Program-made: the position numbers and the translations under genes
Part shown: positions 1-8,716 of the stretch, piece after piece
How the letters are laid out: each line of letters starts with the position of its first letter
Position numbering within the stretch: the stretch's first letter is position 1
The notes under the pieces: generated by a model
Told to the model about the DNA's origin: nothing
The model's input: only the letters and a program-made list of their open reading frames with translations
The model's database searches: none
Source of the DNA: Acidimicrobiales bacterium
GTDB taxonomy: Bacteria; Actinomycetota; Acidimicrobiia; Acidimicrobiales; JADJXE01
Direction: 5' to 3'
NCBI GenBank assembly: GCA_016716005.1
Contig: JADJXE010000001.1
Location: 757,001 to 821,000, forward strand
DNA length: 64,000 bases

Positions 1-96
1 GTGCTGGAGCGGGTGCGGGCGCGCCTCGAGCCGGCCCGACCGGGCGCCGAGGCGACCGCGGCCGGCGCCTGCGAAGACGACGTCTGCGGCGTGTGA
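1..96 (+). CDS. 3' end of an unidentified gene
   Basis: An open frame runs from the window edge to a TGA at 94-96 and gives about 31 residues ending in a short acidic, two-cysteine tail (CEDDVCGV). The gene begins outside the window, so neither its family nor its function can be read. It converges on the DNA glycosylase gene with only ten bases between the stop codons. The frame could be chance, but the tight convergent spacing fits a real gene end. Confidence 0.4.
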   Translation: MLERVRARLEPARPGAEATAAGACEDDVCGV

Positions 97-106
97 GCCA
101 CCCCCC

Positions 107-1018
107 TCACCACCCTCGCAGGCGAACGGGGGGTGGCAGCGGACGGCGCCGCGGCGGCGCCACCCCACCGGTGTACAGCAGGCGCACCACGCGCCACCGG
201 TGGCCCCGGTAGGGCTCGAGCAGCTCGACCATCCGCTCGTCGTCGGCGTCCGGCTCCCCGGCCAGCGCCCACCCCACGACACCGGGAAGGCCGGCGTCGC
301 CGAGCAGCACGGTGTCGGCGTCGCCGTGCGAGCGGGCCACCACCTCGGCCGCCGTCCACAGCCCGATACCGGGCACGGCCTGCAGCCGCAGGCGGGCCGC
401 CTCCGGCTCGAACCGCACCACGTCCTCGAGGCCGGTGGCCCGGCGGGCGGCGAGGCGGATGGTGTCCGCGCGCCGGCGCTCCACGTCCAGCCGGTGCAGC
501 GCCCAGTACGGCACACCGGCCAGTACCTCCGGGCCGGGCGGCAGCACCAGCCCGGGCGGGCCGGGGGCGGGCCGGCCGAAGCGCCGCACCAGCCCCGCCC
601 ACGAGGCCGACGCCTCCCGGGTGGTGACCCGCTGGCCGAGCACGGCCTGCACGAGGGTCGGCCACACCACGCCGGTGCGCGGGATCCGCAGGCCCGGGAA
701 GCGCCGGTGCAGGCCCGCCACCAGGCGCCCGCTGGGGGTGAAGCCGCTGGGATCGTCGGCCGCGCCGAGGAGGTCGGGGAGGTGGTCGAGCAGCCAGCCC
801 GCGCCGGCGCCCCAGGCCGCGGCCGTGGCCTCACCGGCGCTCCACGTGACGGTGATCCGCCCCGCGCCGGCCGGCGTGACGACGGCCCACTCGAATCGGC
901 CCGGTGCCAGGCGGGTCGAGGGATCGGTCGGCCACACGCTGATCGAGCGGAGGGTGGCCAGCGGGTCGATCCCGTCGAGGGGCCACCGCCGCTCGCTGCC
1001 CGAGCCCAGCACCGTCAC
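107..1018 (-). CDS. AlkA-like DNA-3-methyladenine glycosylase (HhH-GPD)
   Basis: Base-excision repair glycosylase that would remove alkylated purines from DNA. The 303-residue protein has an AlkA-type N-terminal region and, in its C-terminal third, a helix-hairpin-helix (AVPGIGLWTA) followed by the Gly/Pro-rich stretch with conserved aspartates (GDADTVLLGDAGLP) that carries the catalytic Asp in this superfamily. Its length fits AlkA (about 280-300). The start is GTG at 1018. There is no four-cysteine iron-sulfur cluster of the EndoIII type, which supports AlkA rather than Nth or MutY. It appears monocistronic. Substrate range cannot be told from sequence. Confidence 0.85.
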   Translation of the reverse strand: MTVLGSGSERRWPLDGIDPLATLRSISVWPTDPSTRLAPGRFEWAVVTPAGAGRITVTWSAGEATAAAWGAGAGWLLDHLPDLLGAADDPSGFTPSGRLVAGLHRRFPGLRIPRTGVVWPTLVQAVLGQRVTTREASASWAGLVRRFGRPAPGPPGLVLPPGPEVLAGVPYWALHRLDVERRRADTIRLAARRATGLEDVVRFEPEAARLRLQAVPGIGLWTAAEVVARSHGDADTVLLGDAGLPGVVGWALAGEPDADDERMVELLEPYRGHRWRVVRLLYTGGVAPPRRRPLPPPVRLRGW

Positions 1019-1069
1019 CCCCGCAGTCTCGCCCGCCGCCCGGGGCGTGGCCCGCGCCGGACGCGGTGA

Positions 1070-1792
1070 TCAGCCGGTGACGACCAGCTGGAACGACTCG
1101 GCCAGCCTGCCGGCAGGCAGGCCGGCCTGGGTCGCCTGGGCTTCCCCCCACGCCCGCATCCGCGGCGGCAGCCCGCCGGGATCGGGATGCTGGCTCTCGT
1201 GGCAGAGCAGGGCCGCGAGCTTGCGGTCGAAGGTGTCGGTGACGTCGACGACCCGGTCGGGCTGCGGCCCCGCCATCAGCCACACCTCGGGCACGGTGTG
1301 GGGCTCGAGCCCCTCGACCTCCCGCAGCTCGGGGAACGTGAACGGGTTGCGGGCGTCCGGGTAGACGGCGCACAGCGCGGCCTCGCCCACGGCCAGGTGA
1401 TCGGGGTGGCTGGCGAAGATCCGCTGGTAGTTCCGCTCCGGCGACTGGGTGAGCACCCGGGCCGGCCGCACGCTGCGGATCACCGCGGTGATGGCCCGCC
1501 GCAGCTCGAGGCTCGCGGTGGTCGCCCCGTCGGGGAAGCCCAGGAACACGAGCTCGTGCACCCCGACGGCGGCCGCGGCAGCGGTCTGCTCCCGGCGACG
1601 GAGCGGACCGACCCGGTCCCGGGGGATGGCGGGGTCGAAGCCCCCGGCGTCGCCGTCGGTGACGATGCAGTACGTCACCTTGGCTCCGCCGCCCGTCCAC
1701 CGGGCGACGGTGCCGGCCGCTCCGAAGTCGACGTCGTCGGGGTGGGCGGTGACCACCAGCACGCTCTCGGGCACGGCGTCATCGATCAGCAC
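1070..1792 (-). CDS. PIG-L/LmbE family zinc deacetylase
   Basis: Zinc-dependent N-acetylglucosamine-type deacetylase of the PIG-L/LmbE family, which includes MshB and Mca of mycothiol metabolism. The motif TAHPDD near the N terminus supplies the metal-binding His and Asp, and a later HPDH adds to the site. I chose the GTG at 1792, about 17 residues before AHPDD and with GGGAG just upstream. A longer frame begins at 1888 but would overlap the divergent gene at 1875 and adds a low-complexity tail. The substrate could be mycothiol-related or another acetylated sugar; sequence alone does not decide. Confidence 0.82.
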   Translation of the reverse strand: MLIDDAVPESVLVVTAHPDDVDFGAAGTVARWTGGGAKVTYCIVTDGDAGGFDPAIPRDRVGPLRRREQTAAAAAVGVHELVFLGFPDGATTASLELRRAITAVIRSVRPARVLTQSPERNYQRIFASHPDHLAVGEAALCAVYPDARNPFTFPELREVEGLEPHTVPEVWLMAGPQPDRVVDVTDTFDRKLAALLCHESQHPDPGGLPPRMRAWGEAQATQAGLPAGRLAESFQLVVTG

Positions 1793-1874
1793 GGCTCCCG
1801 ACGCTAGCGAGGGAGGCGCCGGACCGCACCGCCCGGTACCATCCGACGCTCCGGGGGGAGGCAGCGTGGACGCC

Positions 1875-3128
1875 ATGACGATCGACACCGCGCTGGCCGG
1901 CTACTGGCCGGGCCCGTGGCCGGCCGAGGACGGAGGGCCACGGCGGCTCGCCACCGTGCGCGGTGCCGGCCTGGGGCTCGCCACCGGCGGCCGGCTCGTC
2001 GCCACGAGCCGCCAGGTCCCCGGCGCCAACATGCTCGTGTGGCGGGATCCCGACCAGCTCTACCTCCAGGGTGCGGTGCCGGGCGCGTCGTCGTCGTGGG
2101 TGGAGCGGGTCGACCCCGACACCCTCCGGCCCCTGGCCGCGTCGGGCGACCTGCCCGGTGGCCCCTGGTGGGCAGGTGGCATCGGGGCCCACGCCGACGG
2201 CCACCTCTACGTGGTGCACGGCCGGTGGTGCCATCGCCTCGACCCCGACTGCGCGCTCGCGGGATCGCTCGAGCTGCCCCGCGAGCGCCCCTACAACTCC
2301 TTCGTCGCGCTGGCCGACGGCTCGCTCGTCATGAAGGACTTCTCGCTCGGCCTCGAGCCCACCGAGCTGGTCGTGGTCGACCCCGGATCGCTGTCGATCA
2401 TCGCCCGCACCCCGCTCCCGGAGGCGTCGATCGCCCGCCTGTCGGCCGATGGCGACCGCGTGGTGGTCGTCGGGATCACGTCCCGCTTCGTGCTGCGCTG
2501 GGAGCCGAGCCGGCCGGCACTGGTGCTCGACGAGGAGCGGACCCGGCCCTACGTGACGCGCCCCGGCCAGACCTTCGGCTGGGACCCGGTGCTCGCGGCC
2601 GGCTCGTCGTGGTTCCTCGACGACGGGGCCGGGACCGAGGGGTACCGCGGCTCGTTCCGCGGCGTCGGCCCGTCCACCGCGCCGCTGCAGCTGGTGCGGA
2701 TCACCCTCGACGGGCGGACCCTCGACGCCGCGGAGGTGTGCGGCGAGCCCGGCGGGATCATCGCCAACCCCCCGATCGTCGACGAGCACCGCTCGATCGC
2801 CGTCGGCTACGACAGCGGCAACGGCGTGCTCGCCGGGTTCCGCTTCGGCCCGCCGGGCACGCCGCTCGAACCCCTCTGGCAGCGACCCCAGGACCAGGCC
2901 GGCCACCTGCTCCTGTTCGCGGACACGGGCGAGCTCGCCACCTTCCACTACGACCACGACGCCGGCGCCGACCACTGCGTCGTGCTCGATGTCGCCACCG
3001 GCGACGAGCTGGGGCGCGCCCCGACCGGCAGCCCGGTGCAGACTGTGCTCTTCCCGGCCCCGGGTCGGGACCGCGATCTCTACACGGTGTCGTTCACCAC
3101 CGTGGCCCGGGTGGCGGCACGGGGGTGA
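1875..3128 (+). CDS. Uncharacterised beta-propeller-like protein
   Basis: A 417-residue soluble protein without signal peptide or membrane segment. It is built of repeated short strand patterns with Asp/Gly turns (such as VDPDTLRPLA, VDPGSLSIIA and LDVATGDELG) like those of PQQ/WD40-type propellers, so I infer a beta-propeller fold. I recognise no catalytic motif and assign no function. A GTG nine bases upstream (1866) is in frame; the purine-rich GGGGGGAGG before it could serve either start. The stop lies 13 bases before gpsA, so the two may be co-transcribed. Confidence 0.75.
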   Translation: MTIDTALAGYWPGPWPAEDGGPRRLATVRGAGLGLATGGRLVATSRQVPGANMLVWRDPDQLYLQGAVPGASSSWVERVDPDTLRPLAASGDLPGGPWWAGGIGAHADGHLYVVHGRWCHRLDPDCALAGSLELPRERPYNSFVALADGSLVMKDFSLGLEPTELVVVDPGSLSIIARTPLPEASIARLSADGDRVVVVGITSRFVLRWEPSRPALVLDEERTRPYVTRPGQTFGWDPVLAAGSSWFLDDGAGTEGYRGSFRGVGPSTAPLQLVRITLDGRTLDAAEVCGEPGGIIANPPIVDEHRSIAVGYDSGNGVLAGFRFGPPGTPLEPLWQRPQDQAGHLLLFADTGELATFHYDHDAGADHCVVLDVATGDELGRAPTGSPVQTVLFPAPGRDRDLYTVSFTTVARVAARG

Positions 3129-3141
3129 AGGAGGGCGACGC

Positions 3142-4137
3142 ATGCAGGTGACCGTGCTGGGCGCCGGCTCGTGGGGGACGACGGTGGCCACGATCGCGGC
3201 CCGCAAGAACCCCACCGTGCTGTGGGCCCGCGACCCCGACCTGGCCCGGGAGATCGACGAGCACCACACCAACGCCCGCTACCTGGCCGGCTTCGAGCTA
3301 CCCGACACCCTCCGGTCGACCGCGAGCCTCGAGGAGGCGGTGTCGGGGGCCGACGTCCTCGTGGTCGGCGTACCCACCCACGGGTTCCGCGCCGTGCTCG
3401 AGCAGGCCAAGCCCTTCATCCGGCCGTGGATCCCCGTGGTGAGCCTGTCGAAGGGCTTCGAACAGGGTTCGCTGCTCCGGATGACCGAGGTCGTGAAGGA
3501 CGTGCTGCCGGGCCGGCCGGCCGCCGCCCTCACCGGCCCCAACCTGGCCAAGGAGATCATGGCCGGCTACGCCGCCGCCAGCGTGATCGCCACCGACGAC
3601 CGCTCGGTGGCGACGGAGCTGCAGCGGGTGTTCCGCCTCGGGCTGTTCCGGCTGTACACGAACGACGACGTCGTCGGGTGCGAGGTGGGGGGCGCGCTGA
3701 AGAACGTGATCGCCATCGCGGCCGGGATGGCGCAGGCCCTCAGCGTCGGCGACAACACCCGCGCCGCGGTGATCTCCCGCGGCCTGTCCGAGCTCACCCG
3801 GCTGGGCGTGGCCATGGGCGGCCAGCCCGCCACCTTCGCGGGCCTGGCCGGGTTGGGCGACCTGCTGGCCACCTGCATGAGCCCGCAGAGCCGCAACCGC
3901 TACGTGGGCGAGCAGCTCGGGCTCGGGCGCACCATCGACGACGTCCTGGCCGAGATGAGCATGGTGGCCGAGGGGGTCAAGACGGCCCGGCTGGTGATGG
4001 AGCTGGCCGAGCGCCACGGGGTGGACGTGCCGATCTGCGGCTGGATCCACGGGGTGGTGAGCGGTGAGAGCACGGCGCTCGAGGCCTACACGGGGCTGCT
4101 CAAGCACCGGCCGGGCCACGAGGAAGAGCCGGACTAG
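3142..4137 (+). CDS. gpsA: NAD(P)H-dependent glycerol-3-phosphate dehydrogenase
   Basis: Reduces dihydroxyacetone phosphate to sn-glycerol 3-phosphate, the backbone for phospholipid synthesis, in the cytoplasm. The 331-residue protein matches the family length. It opens with the Rossmann motif GAGSWGT (residues 6-12), has the conserved SLSKGFE and TGPNLAKEI segments, and the catalytic-lysine region GGALKNVIAIAAG. A strong ribosome site, AAGGAGG at 3128-3134, fixes the ATG. The GNAT gene follows 11 bases downstream, probably in the same operon. Confidence 0.95.
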   Translation: MQVTVLGAGSWGTTVATIAARKNPTVLWARDPDLAREIDEHHTNARYLAGFELPDTLRSTASLEEAVSGADVLVVGVPTHGFRAVLEQAKPFIRPWIPVVSLSKGFEQGSLLRMTEVVKDVLPGRPAAALTGPNLAKEIMAGYAAASVIATDDRSVATELQRVFRLGLFRLYTNDDVVGCEVGGALKNVIAIAAGMAQALSVGDNTRAAVISRGLSELTRLGVAMGGQPATFAGLAGLGDLLATCMSPQSRNRYVGEQLGLGRTIDDVLAEMSMVAEGVKTARLVMELAERHGVDVPICGWIHGVVSGESTALEAYTGLLKHRPGHEEEPD

Positions 4138-4148
4138 CAGGCGACGAG

Positions 4149-4694
4149 ATGACCGAGCCGACCGACGAACGGCCCGTCGACGCACGGTCCGTCGACGTGG
4201 TGCTCACCGAGCACCTCCGGGGCGAGCGGGTGACCCCGGCCGACCTCGAGCGGTTCCGCGGCATCTGGCAGGACCCCGACGTGGCGGCAACCCTGGGCGG
4301 CATCCGCACCGACGACCAGGTGCGCACCGCGGTGGCCCGCATCGCCGCCCACTGGGACCGAGAGGGCTGGGGGGTCTGGTGGTTCTCGCGGCGTGACGAC
4401 GGCACCGACGTCGGCTACGCCGGGCTGGCGCCGACGGCGGTGGGCGGACCGGGGTCCGTCGAGGTGCTCTACGCGGTCTCGCCGGCGGCGTGGGGCCGGG
4501 GTCTGGCCACCGAGATGGCCGAGGCGGCGGTGGACGCGGCCGTGAACGGGCTCGGGCTGGGCGACCGGCTGGTGTGCTTCACCCTCACCACCAACCTGGC
4601 GTCGCAGCGGGTGATGGAGAAGGCCGGGTTCGTGCGCGAGGGCCAGGTCGAGCACGCCGGCCTCCCCCACGTGCTGTACCGGCTCCCCGCCTGA
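4149..4694 (+). CDS. GNAT family N-acetyltransferase
   Basis: Transfers an acetyl group from acetyl-CoA to an amine; RimJ/RimL-like by overall pattern (acceptor unknown). In the 181-residue protein the acetyl-CoA binding segment is around residues 110-125 (SPAAWGRGLATEMA, the R/Q-x-x-G-x-G/A loop). The usual C-terminal strand with N-x-x-S-x-x-V-x-E-K-x-G-F follows (NLASQRVMEKAGF). It sits 11 bases after gpsA and may be its operon partner. The target could be a ribosomal protein, antibiotic or metabolite. Confidence 0.85.
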   Translation: MTEPTDERPVDARSVDVVLTEHLRGERVTPADLERFRGIWQDPDVAATLGGIRTDDQVRTAVARIAAHWDREGWGVWWFSRRDDGTDVGYAGLAPTAVGGPGSVEVLYAVSPAAWGRGLATEMAEAAVDAAVNGLGLGDRLVCFTLTTNLASQRVMEKAGFVREGQVEHAGLPHVLYRLPA

Positions 4695-4760
4695 CACGGC
4701 AGGCGTCGAGCGAGCCGGCGCAGCGGCGCGCCGGGGGGCCACCGAGGTGGTGGTACGGTC

Positions 4761-4781
4761 CCTACCGACCGGTAGGTAGGG
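4761..4781. promoter_or_regulatory. Inverted repeat, possible TetR-type operator
   Basis: The sequence CCTACCGACCGGTAGGTAGGG lies just before the desaturase start. Its core CTACCGACCGGTAG is a near-perfect palindrome with only the central two bases unmatched, resembling TetR-family operators. It overlaps the likely promoter/leader, with GGGAGG immediately after. The regulator is not identified. Confidence 0.35.
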
Positions 4782-4792
4782 AGGTTGCGTCG

Positions 4793-5806
4793 ATGGTCTT
4801 GCCCGGGTCCGAGCCGCCGGCCTACTCGCCCACGAGCTGGCGGACGTCCGCCCCGTTCCTCCTCATGAACCTGATCCCGCTGGCGGTCGTCTTCACGGGG
4901 ATCACGGCCACCGCCGTGGTGCTGGGCGTCGTGCTGTACCTGGTCCGGGTGCTGTGCATCACGGGCGGCTACCACCGCTACTTCGCCCACCGGGCGTACC
5001 GGCTGGCCCGGGTGCCCCAGCTCCTCCTCGCCTTCGGCGGCCTCACGGCCGTGCAGAAGGGTCCGCTGTGGTGGGCGTCGCACCACCGTGACCACCACCG
5101 CTACGCCGACACCGACCGCGACCCGCACTCCCCGCAGCGGGGCTTCTGGTGGAGCCACGTCGGATGGATCACGAGCGGCCGGTACGGCGCGACCGACTAC
5201 GAGTCCATCGCCGACTTCTCCCGGTTCCCCGAGCTGCGGTTCCTCAACCGGCACGACTGGATCGGGCCCTGGTCGCTCGGGATCGCCTGCTTCCTCATCG
5301 GCGGGTGGAGCGGCCTGGTGGTCGGGTTCTTCCTGTCCACCGTGGTGCTGTGGCACGCCACCTTCTCGGTGAACTCCTTCGCCCACATCGTGGGGCGACG
5401 CCGCTACGCCACCCGCGACTCGAGCCGCAACAACCCGGTGGTCGCGCTCGTCACCCTCGGCGAGGGCTGGCACAACAACCACCACCACTACCCGGCGTGC
5501 GCCCGCCAGGGCTTCCGCTGGTACGAGGTCGACGTGACGTTCTACGTGCTGAAGGTGCTCAGCTGGGTCGGGATCGTCCGCGACCTGAAGCCGCTCCCCC
5601 GCTCGGCCTTCGAGGCCCGGCGGATCCGCGACGGCAACCTCGACGTGGGGCTCGTGCGGTACCACCTCTCGCAGGCCGCAGCCGTCGTCGCCACCCACCC
5701 CGCGTCGGGCGGCGCCGACGACGTGCTCAGCCTGCTCGACCACACCGCCGACCAGACCCAGAGCCTCGCCCGTCGCGTGGCCGTGCCCGAGCGCCTGGCG
5801 AGCTGA
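4793..5806 (+). CDS. Membrane fatty acid (acyl-CoA) desaturase
   Basis: Integral-membrane di-iron desaturase that would introduce a double bond into a fatty acyl chain, usually at delta-9. All three histidine boxes are present: HRYFAHR (61-67), HHRDHH (97-102) and HNNHHH (227-232), the H-x4-H / H-x2-HH / H-x2-HH pattern of stearoyl-CoA desaturases. Hydrophobic spans occur near residues 22-55, 75-90 and 160-190. At 337 residues it has the length of bacterial homologues and lacks a fused cytochrome b5. The ATG at 4793 follows GGGAGG. A palindrome directly upstream may control it. Confidence 0.92.
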   Translation: MVLPGSEPPAYSPTSWRTSAPFLLMNLIPLAVVFTGITATAVVLGVVLYLVRVLCITGGYHRYFAHRAYRLARVPQLLLAFGGLTAVQKGPLWWASHHRDHHRYADTDRDPHSPQRGFWWSHVGWITSGRYGATDYESIADFSRFPELRFLNRHDWIGPWSLGIACFLIGGWSGLVVGFFLSTVVLWHATFSVNSFAHIVGRRRYATRDSSRNNPVVALVTLGEGWHNNHHHYPACARQGFRWYEVDVTFYVLKVLSWVGIVRDLKPLPRSAFEARRIRDGNLDVGLVRYHLSQAAAVVATHPASGGADDVLSLLDHTADQTQSLARRVAVPERLAS

Positions 5807-5846
5807 CGTCGGCGGCCGACCGCGCCCGTCGTCGTCGCCACCGGTC

Positions 5847-5852
5847 TACGGT
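5847..5852 (+). promoter_or_regulatory. -10 box of a likely leaderless promoter
   Basis: TACGGT (consensus TANNNT) ends six bases before the GTG at 5859. That spacing puts transcription initiation at or next to the start codon, and there is no Shine-Dalgarno sequence. This is the typical layout of leaderless actinobacterial transcripts. Confidence 0.45.
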
Positions 5853-5858
5853 GCCGGC

Positions 5859-6839
5859 GTGACCTCGGCCGGCACCCCGCCGCCCCGGGCGGTCGACTAC
5901 GTGGCCGTCACCCGCGCGTCGTACGACGCCCTCGGCTACCCGCCCTACCGGTGGGTCGAGAGCGCCGACCCGCCGCCGTGGGCGCCCGTCACCAAGCCCC
6001 TCGACGCCTGCACCGTGGGCCTGGTGGCGTCGGGCGGGATCTACCGGGCAGGCCAGATCGCCTTCCACCACCGCGACGACACCTCGTACCGGGTGATCGC
6101 GACCGACACCCCCACCGCCGAGCTGCGGGCCACCCACTTCGCCTACGACCTGCGCGACGCCCGCAGCGACATCAACGTCGTGTTCCCGATCGACACGCTG
6201 CGAGATCTGGCCGCCGACGGCGAGATCGGCGCGCTCGCCCCCGAGGCCTACACGTTCATGGGCGGCATCTACTCGTCGCGGCGGGTCCGGGAGGAGCTGG
6301 CACCGGAGCTGCGCGACCGGCTGCTGGGCGCGGGCGTCGACGTCGTGCTCCTCGTGCCCGTCTGACCCGTCTGCCACCAGTCGGTCGGTCTGATCGCACG
6401 AGAGGTCGAAGCAGCGGGGATCCCGACGCTGTCGCTCACCAGCGCGTGGTCGATCACGGCTGCGGTGCGGCCGCCCCGGGCGGCCTTCGTCGACCTCCCC
6501 CTCGGCCACACCACCGGCCGTCCCCACGACCGGCCGCAGCAGCGGGCGATCGTGGGCGCCGCGCTCCGCTGCTTCGGGTCGCTCGACGGTCCGGGCTCGA
6601 TCGTCGACCTGGGCGTCTCGTGGGGCGACGACGACTGGCGGGCGAACCCCCTGCTGGGTGCCAGCGCGGTGGCCGGCGGGGGGGCGGCCGCGCCCGGTCG
6701 CGCGACCCCGCTCGGCGCCGACGCGCGCGGCGAGCGACGCGACACGCCCCAGTACGAGCGCGCCGACGACCAGCGGCTGGCCGAGGAGCGGGTGGGCGTC
6801 GACGCCGCCTGCCGGGCCTGCGTCGGCTTCGACGCCTGA
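5859..6839 (+). CDS. GrdB/PrdB-family selenoprotein, Sec encoded by in-frame TGA at 6363
   Basis: Member of the glycine/sarcosine/betaine/D-proline reductase selenoprotein B family. The frame from GTG 5859 meets TGA at 6363-6365 and then continues without another stop to 6839, giving 326 residues with codon 169 as TGA. Family features lie on both sides: GIYRAGQIAFHHRDD and FMGGIYSS before; PVCHQSVGLIAREVEAAGIPT (split here by text) and FVDLPLGHTTGRP after. The TGA sits in V-x-P-V-[TGA]-P-V-C-H-Q, the first position of the C-x-x-C of homologues, giving U-x-x-C as expected for a redox selenoprotein. The C-terminal TPQY and C-x-x-C tail also looks intact. The alternative is a Cys TGC to TGA nonsense mutation; preserved downstream coding argues against it. 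The partner reductase and substrate are unknown. Confidence 0.75.
6366..6418 (+). promoter_or_regulatory. Candidate bacterial SECIS stem directly after the TGA
   Basis: Immediately 3' of the TGA, CCCGTCTGC (6366-6374) can pair with GCAGCGGG (6411-6418), with a single bulged T and 36 bases enclosed. A stem-loop starting at the UGA is what a bacterial Sec-insertion element needs. The apical part is not convincing by eye and the whole is a little longer than classic FdhF-type elements. Confidence 0.3.
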
Positions 6840-6933
6840 TCCCCTGCGTCCCGGACGGCCCGCAGCCACGCGTTCTCCGACCGGTTCACCACCGCCACGG
6901 TGGTCGATCGGCCGGAGAACCCGAACGCACCGG

Positions 6934-8657
6934 CTACGCCCGCGGGAGGTTCTGGTAGTAGGGCACGACGATCTGGTCGGTCGCGGCCAGGTCGCCCAGC
7001 AGCGCCACCGTGACCGGGTGGACCACGTCCGCCGACACGGCCAGGTCGATGCAGGCGGGCCCGCCGGCGGCGAGGGCCCGCTCGACGGCGGAGCCGACCT
7101 CCTCGGGGGAGGTGACCCGCTCGCCGTGGGCACCGAAGCCGGCCGCCACCCGGTCGTAGCGGGTGTCGGCCAGCCGGCTGATCACCTCGCCCTCGGCACC
7201 GAACATGGCGTCCTGTCCGTGGACCGACATGCCCCAGCAGGCGTTGTTCACCACGACGGTGACGATGGGGAGTCCGTGGCGCACCATGGTGTCGAACTCC
7301 TGCACGTGGAACCCGATGGCCCCGTCGCCGGTGATCTGCACGACCGGGCGACCGGGGTGGGCGACCTGCGCGCCGATGGCGGTGCCCTGGCCCACACCGA
7401 GGTACCCCAGGTACCCGAGTCCGAGCACCTGCGACGGTCGGGCCTCGTGCATCGAGAGCTCGGCCCAGGCGGCGGCCTCGCCGCCGTCGAGCACCAGGAT
7501 CGAGCCCGGCTCCACGGCGCGCAGCACCTCCCGCACGGCGTGGTACGGGTGGAGCCGGCCGCCGACGTCGGCCGACTCCCCACCGAAGAGCACCTCGCCC
7601 ATGCGGTGCACGGCCACCGCCTGGGCGGCCCAGGCCGACCAGTCGGGCCACGGCTCGGCGTCGGCGGCCAGCAGCGCCTCCAGCGCCTGGCGGCAGTCGG
7701 CCACCACGGGCACCCCGACCGGCCCCAGCCGCCCGATCTCGGCCGCGTCCAGGTCGACCTGCACGATCCGGGTGGCCGGGGGGATCATCATCCCGCTGCG
7801 CCCGCCCGTGAACAGGCCGAGCCGGGCGCCGAGCAGCAGCACCACGTCCGGCGCCCCCCGGCCAAGTGCGCCAGCGCGGCGAGCCCCGTGCTGCCGTGGG
7901 CGTTGAGCGGGTGATCGGCCGCGAGCAGCCCGTACCCGCGGCTGTTGGCGAACACCGGGATGCCGGTGCGCTCGGCGAAGCGAGCCAGCGCGTCGGCGCA
8001 CCCCGACGACCGCGCCCCTCCGCCGGCGACGATCGCCGGCCGCTCGGCCGCCCGCAGCAGGGCGAGCGCCTGGCGGGTGGCGTCGGGCGAGGGCGCCGGC
8101 GGCTCGCCCAGCGCCAGCGAGCCGGGAGCGGCCAGCGCCGCCGCGTCGACGGGCCTGAACAGCACGTCGACCGGCACGTCGAGCAGCACCGGCCCCGACG
8201 GCGCCGCCCGCGCCTTCCTGGCGGCCAGGGCCACCAGGTCGGGGATGCGCGACGTCGTCGTCACCCGGTGCGCCCACCGGGTGACGGGCCGGGCCACCGC
8301 CGCCTGGTCGAGGCCGCCCTGCAGCTCGTTGGTCTCGGCCTCCCCCAGCGGAGGCGAGCTGGTGATCATGAGGAGCGGCACCCGGTCGGCCGAGGCGTTG
8401 GCCAGCGCCGCGAAGCCGTTGGCGAACCCCGGGCCGGAGGTGACCACGGCCACCCCCAGCCCACCGGTCGACCGCGCGTAGCCCTCGGCCGCGTGGCCGG
8501 CCGCGGCCTCGTGGCGGGTGTCGACCAGGCGGATGCCGTGGCGCCGGCACCCCTGGAAGAAGGCGTCGAGGTGGCCCCCGTGGAGCGCGAACGCCACCGT
8601 CACCCCTGCGTCCGCCAGCGATCGGGCGAGCAGCTCGCCGCCGTCGACCTGCGCCAT
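6934..8657 (-). pseudogene. Acetolactate-synthase-like ThDP enzyme, frameshifted
   Basis: Thiamin-diphosphate enzyme of the acetolactate synthase/oxalyl-CoA decarboxylase superfamily. The first part, from ATG 8657, has the catalytic Glu region (DTRHEAAAGHAAEGYAR). The last part has the ThDP motif GDGAIGFHVQEFDT...NN and the central domain. The two halves are in different frames. They meet at a run of six G on the coding strand (7854-7859): a seventh G would join ALAHLAGG to APDVVLLLG and give one 574-residue protein. This is either a recent disabling deletion or a sequencing error in a homopolymer. Family residues otherwise look intact. The reaction cannot be told; no small regulatory subunit lies nearby. 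Confidence 0.8.
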
Positions 8658-8716
8658 CGGCCACCCCCGTCGGCGGCGCCCGCCCACCGGGAGCCCGCCC
8701 CCCCAGCCTGACACCG

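Noticed and set aside
6363..6365. Treating the TGA as the true end of a 168-residue protein
   Set aside because: The downstream 158 codons continue the same family to its normal end, and the TGA falls at a redox Cys position. A plain stop does not explain this.
5727..7133. A 468-codon minus-strand frame over the selenoprotein gene
   Set aside because: It has low-complexity Arg/Gly/Pro composition, no motifs and no ribosome site. It is the antisense shadow of the plus-strand gene.
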